A DNA stretch of 64,000 nucleotides. Origin: Bacillus zhangzhouensis. GTDB lineage: Bacteria; Bacillota; Bacilli; Bacillales; Bacillaceae. Below are positions 1 to 9,452 of the stretch, one piece after another. Location of the stretch: positions 163,689 to 227,688 of the forward strand of contig NZ_JOTP01000005.1 of the NCBI RefSeq assembly GCF_000715205.1, given 5' to 3'. The notes below the pieces were generated by a model. That model was not told where the DNA came from. It was given only the letters and a program-made list of their open reading frames with translations, and did not search any database. Every line of letters starts with the position of its first letter. Positions within the stretch are counted from its first letter, which is position 1. Made by a program: the position numbers and the translations under genes.

Positions 1-1
1 G

Positions 2-931
2 TTCCTGGGCATGATTACAGGCTTTTTATCAGCTGAGATTTATCGTTATTTTGTACAAAAGAAATTCGTCATCAATATGCCTCAAGGGGTTCCGCCAGCT
101 GTTTCAAAGTCTTTTGCCGCACTGATTCCGGCTACCCTTACATTAACAGCCTTTTTGCTGATCAATATCATCATTACACAAGTTTTTCATACAAATATGC
201 ATGACCTGATTTATCATGCAGTTCAGGCCCCGCTTGTTGGTCTTGGGAGCGGTATCATTCCAACGCTGATCGCCGTTTTCTTTATACAAATTCTTTGGTT
301 CTTTGGATTGCACGGCCAAATTATTATTAACTCTGTCATGGACCCGATTTGGAATACTTTGTCCATTCAAAACCTTGAAAGCTATACAAAAACAGGTGAG
401 GTTCCTAACATCATCAGCAAACAGTTTATCGAAGTATATACGGTTGGAATGGGCGGAACCGGTATGACGCTGGCTGTTGTGTTTACGATTTTAATTTTCC
501 TAAAAAGTAAGCAATTAAAACAAGTGGCAAAGCTCGGCTTAGGACCAGGATTATTTAACGTCAATGAACCGATTATCTTCGGTTTACCAATTGTGATGAA
601 TCCGCTTATTCTGATTCCGTGGATTTTGGCGCCAATGGTCATTACATGTATTTCTTATTTTGCGATGGCCGCAGGTATTGTGCCGCCGCCGACAGGCGTG
701 AATATCCCATGGACGGTGCCGATCTTTATTAGCGGAATCATGGCAACAAATTCATTAGCAGGCGGTCTGCTTCAGCTCTTTAATTTAATGATTGTGTTTG
801 TCATTTGGTTCCCGTTCCTGACATTTATTGACCGTATGAATGTGAAAAATGAAAAAATAACAACAACAGAAAAAACGAAACAAACAAACATCAAAGGCGA
901 AGGAGACTCAATACATGTCGATGGAAACTAA
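2..931 (+). CDS. PTS beta-glucoside/oligosaccharide permease EIIC, 5'-truncated
   Basis: This is the membrane channel subunit (EIIC) of a sugar phosphotransferase system of the lactose/cellobiose family, which imports and phosphorylates beta-linked sugars. The frame is open to the left edge, so the N-terminal part (roughly the first third of a usual 430-450 residues) is missing. Several hydrophobic segments are visible, and the family signature NVNEPIIFGLPIVMNP lies about two thirds of the way through the fragment. Its end overlaps the next gene, a 6-phospho-beta-glucosidase, by 17 bp, so the two are translationally coupled and the imported sugar phosphate is hydrolysed by the neighbour. The order EIIC, GH1, GntR matches gmuC-gmuD-gmuR of B. 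subtilis, but the substrate (cellobiose, glucomannan or other) cannot be decided here. Confidence 0.9.
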   Translation, partial: FLGMITGFLSAEIYRYFVQKKFVINMPQGVPPAVSKSFAALIPATLTLTAFLLINIIITQVFHTNMHDLIYHAVQAPLVGLGSGIIPTLIAVFFIQILWFFGLHGQIIINSVMDPIWNTLSIQNLESYTKTGEVPNIISKQFIEVYTVGMGGTGMTLAVVFTILIFLKSKQLKQVAKLGLGPGLFNVNEPIIFGLPIVMNPLILIPWILAPMVITCISYFAMAAGIVPPPTGVNIPWTVPIFISGIMATNSLAGGLLQLFNLMIVFVIWFPFLTFIDRMNVKNEKITTTEKTKQTNIKGEGDSIHVDGN

Positions 932-2321
932 CAGGCAATCATATACATTCCCAGAAGGTTTCTGGTGGGGATCTTCTGCTTCTGCCACACAAACAGAAGG
1001 TAGTAGCCCTGGAGATGGAAAGGGACCGAACATTTGGGATCATTGGTTCGAAAAAGAGCCGACACGTTTTTTTAATGGCATAGGGCCTAGCGTGACATCT
1101 CAATTTTATCGAAAATATAAAGAGGATATCCGTCTTATGAAAGAAATAGGGCATAATTCGTTTCGGCTATCGATTTCATGGTCACGCCTTTTACCTGATG
1201 GAAAAGGCGCAGTCAATGAGGAAGCAGTATCTTTTTACAATGATGTGATCAATGAACTAATTGCACATGATATCGAACCGTTTGTGAACCTGTACCATTT
1301 TGATATGCCAATGGCGCTGCAGGAGAAGGGCGGATGGGTGAACAGGCAGGTGGTAGACGATTATGTCAGCTATGCGACATTGTGCTTTCAGTTATTTGGC
1401 GACCGGGTGAAAAAATGGTTTACCCATAACGAACCGATTGTTCCTGTAGAGGGCGGATATATGTATAGCTTTCATTATCCAAACGAAGTCGATTTCCAAA
1501 AGGCAGTGCAAGTAGGTTTTCATGAAATTTTATCAAACGCTAAGGCAATTGCGGCTTACAAAGAGATGCAGCAGGACGGGAAAATCGGCATCATCCTGAA
1601 TCTCACCCCTTCGTATCCGCGAAGCCAGAATCCTCAGGATGTAGAAGCAGCTGAGATGGCTGATGCTTTCTTTAACCGATCCTTCCTAGACCCTGCGGTC
1701 AAAGGACACTTCCCTGAAAAACTAGTAGAAGTGTTAAAGAAAGAAGGGTTTATGCCAAGTATGGAGGAAGGGGACCTTGCGCTCATTCAAGAGAATACGA
1801 TTGATCTTCTCGGTATCAACTATTATCAGCCAAGAAGAGTGAAGGCAAAGGAGCATATGCCGCATCCTCATGCACCATTTATGCCAGACCATTACTTTGA
1901 TTCTTTTGAGATGCCAGGAAGAAAAATGAATGTGTATCGAGGCTGGGAAATCTATGAAAAAGGCATTTACGATATATTGAAAAAAGTCCAAACAGACTAT
2001 GATAATATTGAATGCTTTATTTCTGAAAATGGAATGGGTGTCGAAGGAGAAGAGCGGTTTAAGGATGAGGAAGGAATGATTCATGACGATTACCGCATTG
2101 ACTTTATTTCTGAGCATCTCAAATGGGTGCATCAAGCCATTCAAGAAGGGAGCAATGTGAAAGGCTATCACCTGTGGACGTTTATGGATAACTGGTCATG
2201 GTCGAATGCGTATAAGAATCGTTATGGATTTGTCTCAGTTGATCTTCAAGAAGACGGGAAACGAACCATTAAAAAAAGCGGATACTGGTTTCAATCTGTT
2301 TCAGAGAATAACGGTTTTTAA
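915..2321 (+). CDS. 6-phospho-beta-glucosidase, glycoside hydrolase family 1
   Basis: This cytoplasmic retaining glycosidase cleaves phosphorylated beta-glucosides delivered by the PTS. It has 468 residues, the normal GH1 length. The N-terminal FPEGFWWGSSASATQTEG block is typical of GH1. The acid/base glutamate is in THNEP (Glu173) and the nucleophile in ISENGMG (Glu371). The start ATG follows AAGGCGAAGGAG and lies inside the end of the EIIC gene, so both belong to one operon. It resembles GmuD-type enzymes by order and sequence feel, but other GH1 phospho-glucosidases are possible. Confidence 0.93.
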   Translation: MSMETNRQSYTFPEGFWWGSSASATQTEGSSPGDGKGPNIWDHWFEKEPTRFFNGIGPSVTSQFYRKYKEDIRLMKEIGHNSFRLSISWSRLLPDGKGAVNEEAVSFYNDVINELIAHDIEPFVNLYHFDMPMALQEKGGWVNRQVVDDYVSYATLCFQLFGDRVKKWFTHNEPIVPVEGGYMYSFHYPNEVDFQKAVQVGFHEILSNAKAIAAYKEMQQDGKIGIILNLTPSYPRSQNPQDVEAAEMADAFFNRSFLDPAVKGHFPEKLVEVLKKEGFMPSMEEGDLALIQENTIDLLGINYYQPRRVKAKEHMPHPHAPFMPDHYFDSFEMPGRKMNVYRGWEIYEKGIYDILKKVQTDYDNIECFISENGMGVEGEERFKDEEGMIHDDYRIDFISEHLKWVHQAIQEGSNVKGYHLWTFMDNWSWSNAYKNRYGFVSVDLQEDGKRTIKKSGYWFQSVSENNGF

Positions 2322-2326
2322 TCAAG

Positions 2327-2364
2327 ATACTTGCTCTTTCTTTAAAAAGGGCAAGTATTTTTCT
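2327..2364 (+). terminator. Intrinsic terminator after the GH1 gene
   Basis: ATACTTGCTCTTT pairs with AAAGGGCAAGTAT (one G-U pair), followed by a T run. It closes the EIIC-GH1 unit and separates it from the regulator. Confidence 0.75.
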
Positions 2365-2521
2365 TATGTCACGGTGCAGAGAATCAAACAAAAATCGCTG
2401 GAAGCTTTTAAGCTCACTAGGCTTAGTGTAGAATGAGAGGAAGGCTAAAAAACGCCATATTTTCTTCTATAAGAAAGCGCTATAATATGATATGAAAAAA
2501 CAAGTCAGTTGGTGGTGTGAG

Positions 2522-3244
2522 ATGAAAAAGTACGAACTCATTTCAGAAGAAATCAGAAAACGAATAGGAACAGCATATTATCCAGAAGATCAACCCATTC
2601 CAGATGAAAACTCGCTTGCCGCTGAATTTCAATGTAGCAGAATGACGATGAAGCGTGCGCTCGATCTTCTCGTTGCAGAAGGTCTGCTCTTTAGAAAAAG
2701 AGGTCACGGCACATTTATTGTGAAGGCAGTGCTAAATCAAGGTGCCATCAACGTCTCAGGCCATGAAAATAAAGGATTCACGAAAGTCATGGCAGATAAA
2801 AACGTGACGAGCCAAATCATTCGCTTTGATGTGCATTTCCCAAGTGAAGAGGTGGCAGCCCACCTATCGATTGACTCAAGCACACCCGTTTACGACATTA
2901 TCCGGCTCCGCCTTGTGGATGAAGAACCATATGTATTAGAAAAAACCTTTATGCCTGTAAATGTGATTAAAGGAATAGATGAAGAGGTTCTGCTGGGTTC
3001 TATCTATGACTACATATCAAAGAAACTTCATTTGAAAGTGGCAGGAGCGCACAAGAAAATTAGAGCGGCAAAATCAGACCAGCTTGATCAGCAGTATTTA
3101 GGCTGTGATCCAAGTGATCCGGTGCTTGAAGTCGAGCAGGTTGCTTATTTAAACACAGGCCGGCCGTTTGAATACTCCTTTAGCCATCATCGCTATGATA
3201 AGTTTGACTTTTCAACTGTTGAAATTACGAAAACAGGACGATAA
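2522..3244 (+). CDS. GntR-family (HutC/UTRA) transcriptional regulator
   Basis: A GntR winged helix (about residues 1-70, with NSLAAEFQCSRMTMKRALDLL) is followed by a UTRA effector domain, giving 240 residues. Such regulators repress sugar uptake operons and are released by a sugar phosphate; the neighbouring EIIC and GH1 genes are the likely targets. The upstream frame stays open for ten codons to 2492, but the ATG at 2522, after GGTGGTG, gives the usual family N-terminus (MKKYELISEEI). A TATAAT at 2481-2486 may be its own -10 box; the -35 is weak. Equivalent in position to gmuR. Confidence 0.88.
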   Translation: MKKYELISEEIRKRIGTAYYPEDQPIPDENSLAAEFQCSRMTMKRALDLLVAEGLLFRKRGHGTFIVKAVLNQGAINVSGHENKGFTKVMADKNVTSQIIRFDVHFPSEEVAAHLSIDSSTPVYDIIRLRLVDEEPYVLEKTFMPVNVIKGIDEEVLLGSIYDYISKKLHLKVAGAHKKIRAAKSDQLDQQYLGCDPSDPVLEVEQVAYLNTGRPFEYSFSHHRYDKFDFSTVEITKTGR

Positions 3245-3283
3245 AAAAAGAGCAGAACCCCTAGGGAGACTGCTCTTTTTTCG
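3245..3283. terminator. Bidirectional terminator between the GntR gene and zwf
   Basis: AAAAAAGAGCAG pairs with CTGCTCTTTTTT around a GAACCCCTAGGGAGA loop. Poly-A on one side and poly-T on the other let it serve both convergent genes. Confidence 0.85.
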
Positions 3284-3291
3284 TATCGATT

Positions 3292-4767
3292 TTATATATT
3301 CCACCAATGGTATCCGTCTTTCTCTAGAAGCTGATCTGCTTCTTTCGGTCCCATAGAACCAGCAGGATAATTTGGTTTTAAGGTTTTGTTTTCTGCCCAT
3401 TTCTCAGAAATTGGATCAACAAAGTTCCAAGAAAGTGCCACTTCATCCCAGTGAGCGAAGTTTGTTGCATCGCCCAATAAGCAGTCATGAATTAGCTTTT
3501 CGTATGCTTCTGGTGTATTCATGATGTCATTATAGTTCGTTTGGTAGTCGAGCTTAATTGGTTTCGCATATGTTCCGCCATCGAGCTTACGAGCGTTCAG
3601 GTGAAGGGTAATGCCTTCATCTGGCTGAATGTGAATAACAAGTAAGTTTGGATGCATGGAATTCCCGTTTCCATAGTACAGGTTCATTGGAATGTCTTTA
3701 AATTGAACCACGATTTGAGTGGATTTTTTTTCTAAACGTTTTCCTGTACGAATGTAAAATGGCACGCCAGCCCATCTAAAGTTATCGATCAGCAGCTTCC
3801 CTGCAACGAATGTTTCCGTATTAGAGTTCGGGTCAACATTTTGCTCTTCAAGATAGGAAGGAACCATGTTGCCATTAATCGTACCAGCATCATACTGACC
3901 GCGGACAAAGAATTGATCGACCTCATCTTTAGAGAAAGGGCGAAGAGCACGCAATGCTTTCCGTTTTTCGCTTCGGATTTCCTCTGTATTCAGCTTAATT
4001 GGAGGCTCCATTGCTAAAAGTGCGACCATCTGAAGCATATGGTTTTGAACCATGTCTCTTAGTGCACCAGAACTTTCGTAATATCGAGCCCGGTCTTCTA
4101 CACCTAAAGATTCACTAGATGTAATTTGGATGTTTGAAATATAGCGGTTTGTCCAAAGTGGTTCGAAGATCGCATTCGCAAAACGAATGACCTCAATGTT
4201 TTGAACCATTTGTTTACCGAGATAGTGATCAATACGATAAATTTGATCTTCTGTAAATGCACCACGAATTTCTTCATTTAACGTTTTGGCACTTGGCAGG
4301 TCATGTCCAAATGGTTTTTCGATGACAAGACGTGACCAGCCGGTTGTTTCTGATACGCCCTCACTCTTTAAGAACTTCGCAATCGTTCCAAAGAATTCCG
4401 GTGCCATGGCCAAATAGAACATACGGTTATTTGGGATACTGTACGTATCTTCAAGACCGGAAAGAAGAGTGTTAAGTGCCTGGTAGGAAGCAGGGCTTGA
4501 TACGTCAAAATCATGATAATAGAAATGAGAAATGAATTCCTCTGTTTTCGCATCTGCATCATCAGAAGAGACAGATTCTTTTACCACAGCTCTGAGGTCC
4601 TCATGAGACCATGGGCGGCGCCCAACACCTACAACGGCGAATTGATCCCCAAGTTTTCCGCTATGATAAAGTCTATGTATAGAAGGGTAGAGCTTGCGTT
4701 TGGCAAGATCTCCTGTTGCGCCAAAAATGACAATGACTGCTTTTGGATTGTTAGTTTCTGTATTCAC
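3292..4767 (-). CDS. zwf: Glucose-6-phosphate 1-dehydrogenase
   Basis: Oxidises glucose 6-phosphate to 6-phosphogluconolactone with NADP, the entry step of the pentose phosphate pathway, in the cytoplasm. At 491 residues it has the full family length. The dinucleotide motif GATGDLAK lies at 16-23 and the substrate/catalytic motif RIDHYLGK at 178-185. The start is a GTG after AAAGTGAGGT. It is divergent from rnz, as in B. subtilis (yqjJ-yqjK). gndA, expected next to it in B. subtilis, is not visible; the PTS locus sits at that side instead. Confidence 0.97.
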   Translation of the reverse strand: MNTETNNPKAVIVIFGATGDLAKRKLYPSIHRLYHSGKLGDQFAVVGVGRRPWSHEDLRAVVKESVSSDDADAKTEEFISHFYYHDFDVSSPASYQALNTLLSGLEDTYSIPNNRMFYLAMAPEFFGTIAKFLKSEGVSETTGWSRLVIEKPFGHDLPSAKTLNEEIRGAFTEDQIYRIDHYLGKQMVQNIEVIRFANAIFEPLWTNRYISNIQITSSESLGVEDRARYYESSGALRDMVQNHMLQMVALLAMEPPIKLNTEEIRSEKRKALRALRPFSKDEVDQFFVRGQYDAGTINGNMVPSYLEEQNVDPNSNTETFVAGKLLIDNFRWAGVPFYIRTGKRLEKKSTQIVVQFKDIPMNLYYGNGNSMHPNLLVIHIQPDEGITLHLNARKLDGGTYAKPIKLDYQTNYNDIMNTPEAYEKLIHDCLLGDATNFAHWDEVALSWNFVDPISEKWAENKTLKPNYPAGSMGPKEADQLLEKDGYHWWNI

Positions 4768-4989
4768 GAAAAGTACCTCACTTTATTCGTAGCATTGTAG
4801 TAAAAACCGAGAATGTATGTACATTTTCTTTATTTTAAAGGTTCATTGTTCGTAAAGCAAACATTTGATTCGACTTTTTCTGCTCTAGTTTGACTTTTTT
4901 CAAAAATTCCGCTGAATTCACATTTACCTTGTCTTCATGTATTCTATATGAATGAAGATATTGTATACCGGCTGTAGGAGGAAAAAGTA

Positions 4990-5919
4990 ATGGAACTGCT
5001 CTTTTTAGGAACAGGTGCAGGCATTCCTGCAAAAACAAGAAACGTCACTTGCACAGCGCTAAAGCTCTTAGAGGAGAGAAAAGCAGTGTGGCTTTTTGAT
5101 TGCGGAGAAGCGACGCAGCATCAAATATTACATACAACGATTAAACCGAGAAAGATTGAGAAAATATTTATTACGCATATGCACGGTGATCATGTATATG
5201 GTCTCCCAGGGCTGCTCGGCAGCAGGTCCTTTCAAGGCGGAGAGGATGAATTGACGATCTATGGTCCAAAGGGCATCAAAGCCTTTGTGAACGCGGCACT
5301 TTCAGCTACACAAACGCATTTGACCTATCCGCTGCATATCATAGAAATAGATGAAGGTGTCGTGTTTGAGGATGATACCTTTCAAGTAGAAGCAAGACGG
5401 GTGTCTCACGGTATCCCCGCTTACGGTTATCGGGTTGTAGAAAAAGATGTACCTGGTGCATTAAAAGCCGAAGACCTAAAAGAAATCGGGGTAAAACCTG
5501 GACCTTTGTATCAGAAGTTAAAAAACGGGGAAACCGTTACACTCGAAGATGGCAGAATCATTGACGGAACCGATTATTTGGAACCCCCTAAAAAAGGGAG
5601 GATTGTTGCATTTTCAGGAGATACTCGTTTGTGCGAGAATATAAGAAGGCTTGCCAAGAATGCGGATGTGTTAGTCCATGAAGCAACATTCGGTAAAGAA
5701 GATGCAGAATTAGCCTACAATTATTATCACAGCACGACAGAACAGGCAGCGAAAACAGCGCAGGAGGCAGGCGCAAAAAGACTAATTTTGACCCATATTA
5801 GTGCACGGTATCAAGGAGAAGAGGCACAGAAACAACTGTTGAAAGAAGCCCGCGATATATTCCCGCTGACAGAAGCTGCACATGATTTCTCTTCTTTTAC
5901 TGTTGACCGCACCCTGTAA
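4990..5919 (+). CDS. rnz: Ribonuclease Z (tRNA 3' endonuclease)
   Basis: Zinc-dependent endonuclease that trims the 3' trailer of tRNA precursors lacking an encoded CCA. The 309-residue protein has the beta-lactamase fold signature [15 protein letters not shown] and further metal ligands in FSGDTR and HEATF. It starts at ATG after AGGAGGAAAAAGTA. Its neighbour zwf is divergent, and gene order matches B. subtilis yqjK. Confidence 0.97.
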   Translation: MELLFLGTGAGIPAKTRNVTCTALKLLEERKAVWLFDCGEATQHQILHTTIKPRKIEKIFITHMHGDHVYGLPGLLGSRSFQGGEDELTIYGPKGIKAFVNAALSATQTHLTYPLHIIEIDEGVVFEDDTFQVEARRVSHGIPAYGYRVVEKDVPGALKAEDLKEIGVKPGPLYQKLKNGETVTLEDGRIIDGTDYLEPPKKGRIVAFSGDTRLCENIRRLAKNADVLVHEATFGKEDAELAYNYYHSTTEQAAKTAQEAGAKRLILTHISARYQGEEAQKQLLKEARDIFPLTEAAHDFSSFTVDRTL

Positions 5920-6058
5920 AAATTGGATGAATCGTTAAAAATAGTTGTGTGATTTTTTTGATATTTATGATGACGCTCTTTTTCAGGTAGTGGTAAAATG
6001 GTGAAGAAAAAACAAATGACGTATCAAACTATGAAGAATACGGGAGGCACAATCAAAG

Positions 6059-7366
6059 ATGAGCGGTTTTACAGCGTTAAGTGAAGCAGAATTGAATGAC
6101 CTTTATTTGGCACTACAAAATGAGTATGAAACGTACAAAAGTAAAAACTTACACTTAGACATGTCTAGAGGTAAACCATCGCCAAAACAGCTCGATTTGT
6201 CTATGGGCATGCTCGATGTTGTGACATCAAAGGATGCGATGACAGCTGAGGATGGCACAGATGTGCGAAACTATGGCGGCTTGACAGGCCTTCCTGAAAC
6301 GAAGAAATTTTTTGCAGATGTGCTCAATCTGAAGCCAGAACAAATCATCATTGGCGGTAATTCCAGCCTCAATATGATGCATGATACGATTGCCCGTGCC
6401 ATGACTCACGGCGTATATGACAGCAAAACACCTTGGGGAGAGCTGCCAAAGGTAAAATTCCTTGCACCGAGCCCAGGGTATGACCGTCATTTTGCCATTT
6501 GTGAGCTATTTAACATAGAGATGATCACGGTAGATATGAAGGCTGATGGACCTGACATGGATCAGGTAGAAAAATTGGTCGCAGAAGATGAAGCCATTAA
6601 GGGCATTTGGTGTGTACCGAAATATAGCAACCCAGACGGCATAACGTATTCAGATGAGGTTGTTGACCGTCTTGCTTCTATGAAAACAAAAGCAGACGAC
6701 TTCCGTATCTTTTGGGATGATGCATATGCAGTCCACCATCTAACAGATACACCTGATACGTTAAAAGATATTTTTCAAGCAGTAGAGGAAGCAGGACACC
6801 CAAACCGTGTGTTTATGTTTGCGTCTACTTCTAAAATTACATTCCCAGGCTCAGGTGTTGCACTGATGGCGTCTAGTCAAGACAATGTGAGCTTCACTCA
6901 AAAGCAATTATCGGTACAAACGATCGGACCAGATAAAATCAATCAATTAAGACACCTTCGTTTCTTCGAGAATCCAGAAGGCTTGAAGGAACATATGAAA
7001 AAGCATGCAGCGATCATTAAGCCAAAGTTTGACCTCGTTCTTTCTATCCTTGACGAAAAGCTTGGTGGAAAAGGCATCGCTGAATGGCACAAGCCAAATG
7101 GCGGATATTTTATTAGTTTAAATACACTTGATCATTGCGCAAAAGCTGTTGTGCAAAAAGCAAAAGAAGCAGGTGTCACACTGACAGGTGCAGGGGCGAC
7201 ATATCCATATGGAAAAGACCCGCTTGATCGTAACATTCGCATTGCGCCAACGTTCCCAACACTTGAAGAACTAGAGCAAGCGATTGATATCTTTACGTTA
7301 TGTGTTCAGCTTGTCAGCATTGAAAAGCTGCTTTCTGAAAAAAGTCAATCTGCCCCAACGGCATAA
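6059..7366 (+). CDS. Class I/II aminotransferase, AspTf1c / Aminotran_MocR type
   Basis: PLP-dependent aminotransferase of 435 residues. Features include LDMSRGKPSP near residue 33, IGGNSSLNMMHDTI, the substrate pocket SPGYDRHF, the aspartate of WDDAYAVHHL and the PLP lysine in STSKITFPGSG. These are features of the aspartate aminotransferase subgroup Ic, first recognised in actinobacteria, rather than AspB-type enzymes. The most likely reaction is aspartate/2-oxoglutarate transamination. RBS GGGAGG precedes the ATG, and a terminator follows. The gene lies between rnz and yqjL; I do not recall it at this position in B. subtilis. Confidence 0.87.
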   Translation: MSGFTALSEAELNDLYLALQNEYETYKSKNLHLDMSRGKPSPKQLDLSMGMLDVVTSKDAMTAEDGTDVRNYGGLTGLPETKKFFADVLNLKPEQIIIGGNSSLNMMHDTIARAMTHGVYDSKTPWGELPKVKFLAPSPGYDRHFAICELFNIEMITVDMKADGPDMDQVEKLVAEDEAIKGIWCVPKYSNPDGITYSDEVVDRLASMKTKADDFRIFWDDAYAVHHLTDTPDTLKDIFQAVEEAGHPNRVFMFASTSKITFPGSGVALMASSQDNVSFTQKQLSVQTIGPDKINQLRHLRFFENPEGLKEHMKKHAAIIKPKFDLVLSILDEKLGGKGIAEWHKPNGGYFISLNTLDHCAKAVVQKAKEAGVTLTGAGATYPYGKDPLDRNIRIAPTFPTLEELEQAIDIFTLCVQLVSIEKLLSEKSQSAPTA

Positions 7367-7372
7367 AGAAAA

Positions 7373-7410
7373 GAAACTCCTTGACTCATGACTGGTCAAG
7401 GAGTTTTTGT
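7373..7410. terminator. Bidirectional terminator between the aminotransferase gene and yqjL
   Basis: AAACTCCTTGAC pairs with GTCAAGGAGTTT and is followed by TTTTG; convergent genes lie on both sides. Confidence 0.85.
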
Positions 7411-7412
7411 TT

Positions 7413-8177
7413 TTAATTGGCTGTTTGATAATAGGAAACGGGTTGTTTGGCTGCACACCATACATCATAGATTGCAAGCTGCACAATATGTGGTTCATCA
7501 TGATGAATATAGTGCGAGCTGTTCTGCGCCTGAATCCATCCGCTTTGTGAGGATAAAGTCAGCATTCGTTTATGAAGTCTAAGCCAAGCTTCATGCGCTG
7601 GATGAAACAATCTGCTCTTACCTGAGGAAATGACAAGGAGTGGCATTATCCCATAATGCGTTTGCTCCTCTTTGATCGTGTTCAGCATTTGCTGAAAGTC
7701 CTCATGCGTACATTCTGCTGTGAATTGCGCCATATAGGAAGCACGTTCTTCCTTTGATAAAAGTGGCAGAATGACCTGCTCTTGCTCCTCACTTGCTGGG
7801 TCTAACAGCACCATGCCGATGACATCTTCTCTTCTGCGGCTTGCCCATAACCGGCTGACAAGCGAACCGAATGAGTGAGCCACCATGAGAAAGGGCGGCT
7901 GAATATTAGCTTGCTTCAGCAGCATATCTAAATCATCTGCAAGGTCATGCAGGGTTCTTCCTTCATCGCTATGACTACTGTTTCCATTTCCTAAACGGTC
8001 GTATAAGAAAACCCCAAGCTCCGGGTCAATATCACGGGCGATATTCGCCCATGTGTCTCCAGAAATACCGTAGCCTGCTTCAAAGATAATGGTGGCTTGT
8101 CTTTTACCTTGACGATGCTTTGTAGAAAAGTGATGTCCATCTATATGATAAGTTCTTTCAATCATTGCCGAGTTCAT
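7413..8177 (-). CDS. yqjL: Alpha/beta-fold hydrolase YqjL
   Basis: A 254-residue alpha/beta hydrolase with nucleophile elbow AHSFGSL and oxyanion-side FEAGYG. In B. subtilis YqjL contributes to paraquat resistance and belongs to the sigma-M regulon; the substrate is unknown. The frame extends 15 codons upstream, but the ATG at 8177 lies 8 nt after AGAGGAG and gives the length of the known protein. An ECF-type promoter (8213-8239) sits directly upstream, which supports the assignment. Confidence 0.87.
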   Translation of the reverse strand: MNSAMIERTYHIDGHHFSTKHRQGKRQATIIFEAGYGISGDTWANIARDIDPELGVFLYDRLGNGNSSHSDEGRTLHDLADDLDMLLKQANIQPPFLMVAHSFGSLVSRLWASRRREDVIGMVLLDPASEEQEQVILPLLSKEERASYMAQFTAECTHEDFQQMLNTIKEEQTHYGIMPLLVISSGKSRLFHPAHEAWLRLHKRMLTLSSQSGWIQAQNSSHYIHHDEPHIVQLAIYDVWCAAKQPVSYYQTAN

Positions 8178-8212
8178 TCTTCCATCTCCTCTAAGTGGTT
8201 CTTTAGCTAAAA

Positions 8213-8239
8213 GACGGCACAAAAGGCAAATATGTTTCT
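8213..8239 (-). promoter_or_regulatory. Putative ECF (sigma-M type) promoter of yqjL
   Basis: On the minus strand AGAAAC is followed after 17 nt by CGTC, close to the sigma-M/W consensus TGAAAC-N16/17-CGTC. The start codon is about 35 nt further on. yqjL is a known sigma-M target in B. subtilis. Confidence 0.6.
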
Positions 8240-8248
8240 CTTAAAAAC

Positions 8249-8287
8249 AAAAAAGATGCCTATTTCAAAAAATAGACACCTTTTTCC
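8249..8287 (-). terminator. Terminator of yqjM
   Basis: On the minus strand GGTGTCTATTT pairs with AAATAGGCATC, followed by TTTTTT. It lies just past the yqjM stop. Confidence 0.75.
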
Positions 8288-8295
8288 TAGATAAT

Positions 8296-9312
8296 TTACC
8301 AAGCGCGATCGTATTGATGCGGTGCTTCAATGGATGTACGAAGCTCTTTAGCAGCTGTTTTTGGGAAATACGGATCCCGTAAAAATTCTCTGCCGATAAA
8401 GATCAAGTCAGCACGATGATTTTGTAAAATTTCTTCTGCCTGTACACCAGATGTGATCAAACCGACAGCTCCTGTTTGAATGCCGGCACCTTCTTTTATT
8501 TTCTCTGCGAACGTCACTTGGTAGCCGGGGAATATGTTGATTTTGGCCTGCACGACAGCACCTGAGCTGACATCAATTAAGTCGACCCCTTGCTCTTTCA
8601 GCCATGTGGCAATGCCGATATAATCAGCAATATCAAGTCCTTTTGTTGTGTAATCAGAAGCGGATACACGGACAAATAAAGGTCCGTCCCATACGTCATT
8701 GACTGCATCAACGACTTCTCGTAAGAAACGATAACGGTTTTCTGGTGAACCACCATACTCATCTGTTCGTTGATTCGCAAGTGGTGAAAGAAATTCGTTA
8801 ATTAAATAGCCATGAGCACCATGAATCTCAATGATGTCAAAGCCAGCTTTTTTTGCCCGGACAGCCGCATCTTGAAACGCCTGAACGGTGTCTTTGATTT
8901 GATGGACAGACATCTCTACAGGTGTTTTAGATCGTTCATCAAACGGAATGCTGGATGGTGCAAGGATGTCACCGTCTAGCTCAGCCTTACGTCCTGCATG
9001 GGCGAGCTGGATGGCTGTTTTTGTTCCGTATGCTTTGATTTGTTCGTTTAATGAGGCAAATCCTTCAATGTGCTCATCACTCCAAATACCGAGGTCATGA
9101 TCACTAATTCTTCCCTCAGGGGAAACAGCGCTTGCCTCAATCATGATCAGCCCAGCCTGACCTTGCGCGCGAGAAATATAATGTGCAAAGTGGAAAGGCT
9201 GTAATTTCCCATCACGGTCATAGGATGAATACATACACATCGGGGACATCACGATTCGATTTTTGAGTGTAACACCTTTTAATGTCCAAGGTGAAAAGAG
9301 TTTTGTTTCCAA
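8296..9312 (-). CDS. namA: NADPH dehydrogenase YqjM, old yellow enzyme family
   Basis: FMN-dependent ene-reductase that reduces activated C=C bonds with NADPH and is linked to oxidative and electrophile stress. Starting at the TTG at 9312 gives exactly 338 residues, the length of B. subtilis YqjM, and places the regulatory Cys26 and Tyr28 (SPMCMYSS) at their known numbers. The His pair is in IHGAHGYL, and [12 protein letters not shown] follows. The TTG lies after GAGGAGGCGAAGG. The frame continues upstream to 9387, but that longer start adds residues unlike the family. Confidence 0.93.
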   Translation of the reverse strand: METKLFSPWTLKGVTLKNRIVMSPMCMYSSYDRDGKLQPFHFAHYISRAQGQAGLIMIEASAVSPEGRISDHDLGIWSDEHIEGFASLNEQIKAYGTKTAIQLAHAGRKAELDGDILAPSSIPFDERSKTPVEMSVHQIKDTVQAFQDAAVRAKKAGFDIIEIHGAHGYLINEFLSPLANQRTDEYGGSPENRYRFLREVVDAVNDVWDGPLFVRVSASDYTTKGLDIADYIGIATWLKEQGVDLIDVSSGAVVQAKINIFPGYQVTFAEKIKEGAGIQTGAVGLITSGVQAEEILQNHRADLIFIGREFLRDPYFPKTAAKELRTSIEAPHQYDRAW

Positions 9313-9452
9313 ATACCTTCGCCTCCTCATTAAATTGTATAGCCGATTATAACAGCCATTCAAACTTTCGTCATAAAAGGTGCTCAAAGAATATAGCTTT
9401 CCTACACGTTTTTGTATAATGAAGGGAAAGAGACAACAAAGGGGGAGAACGG

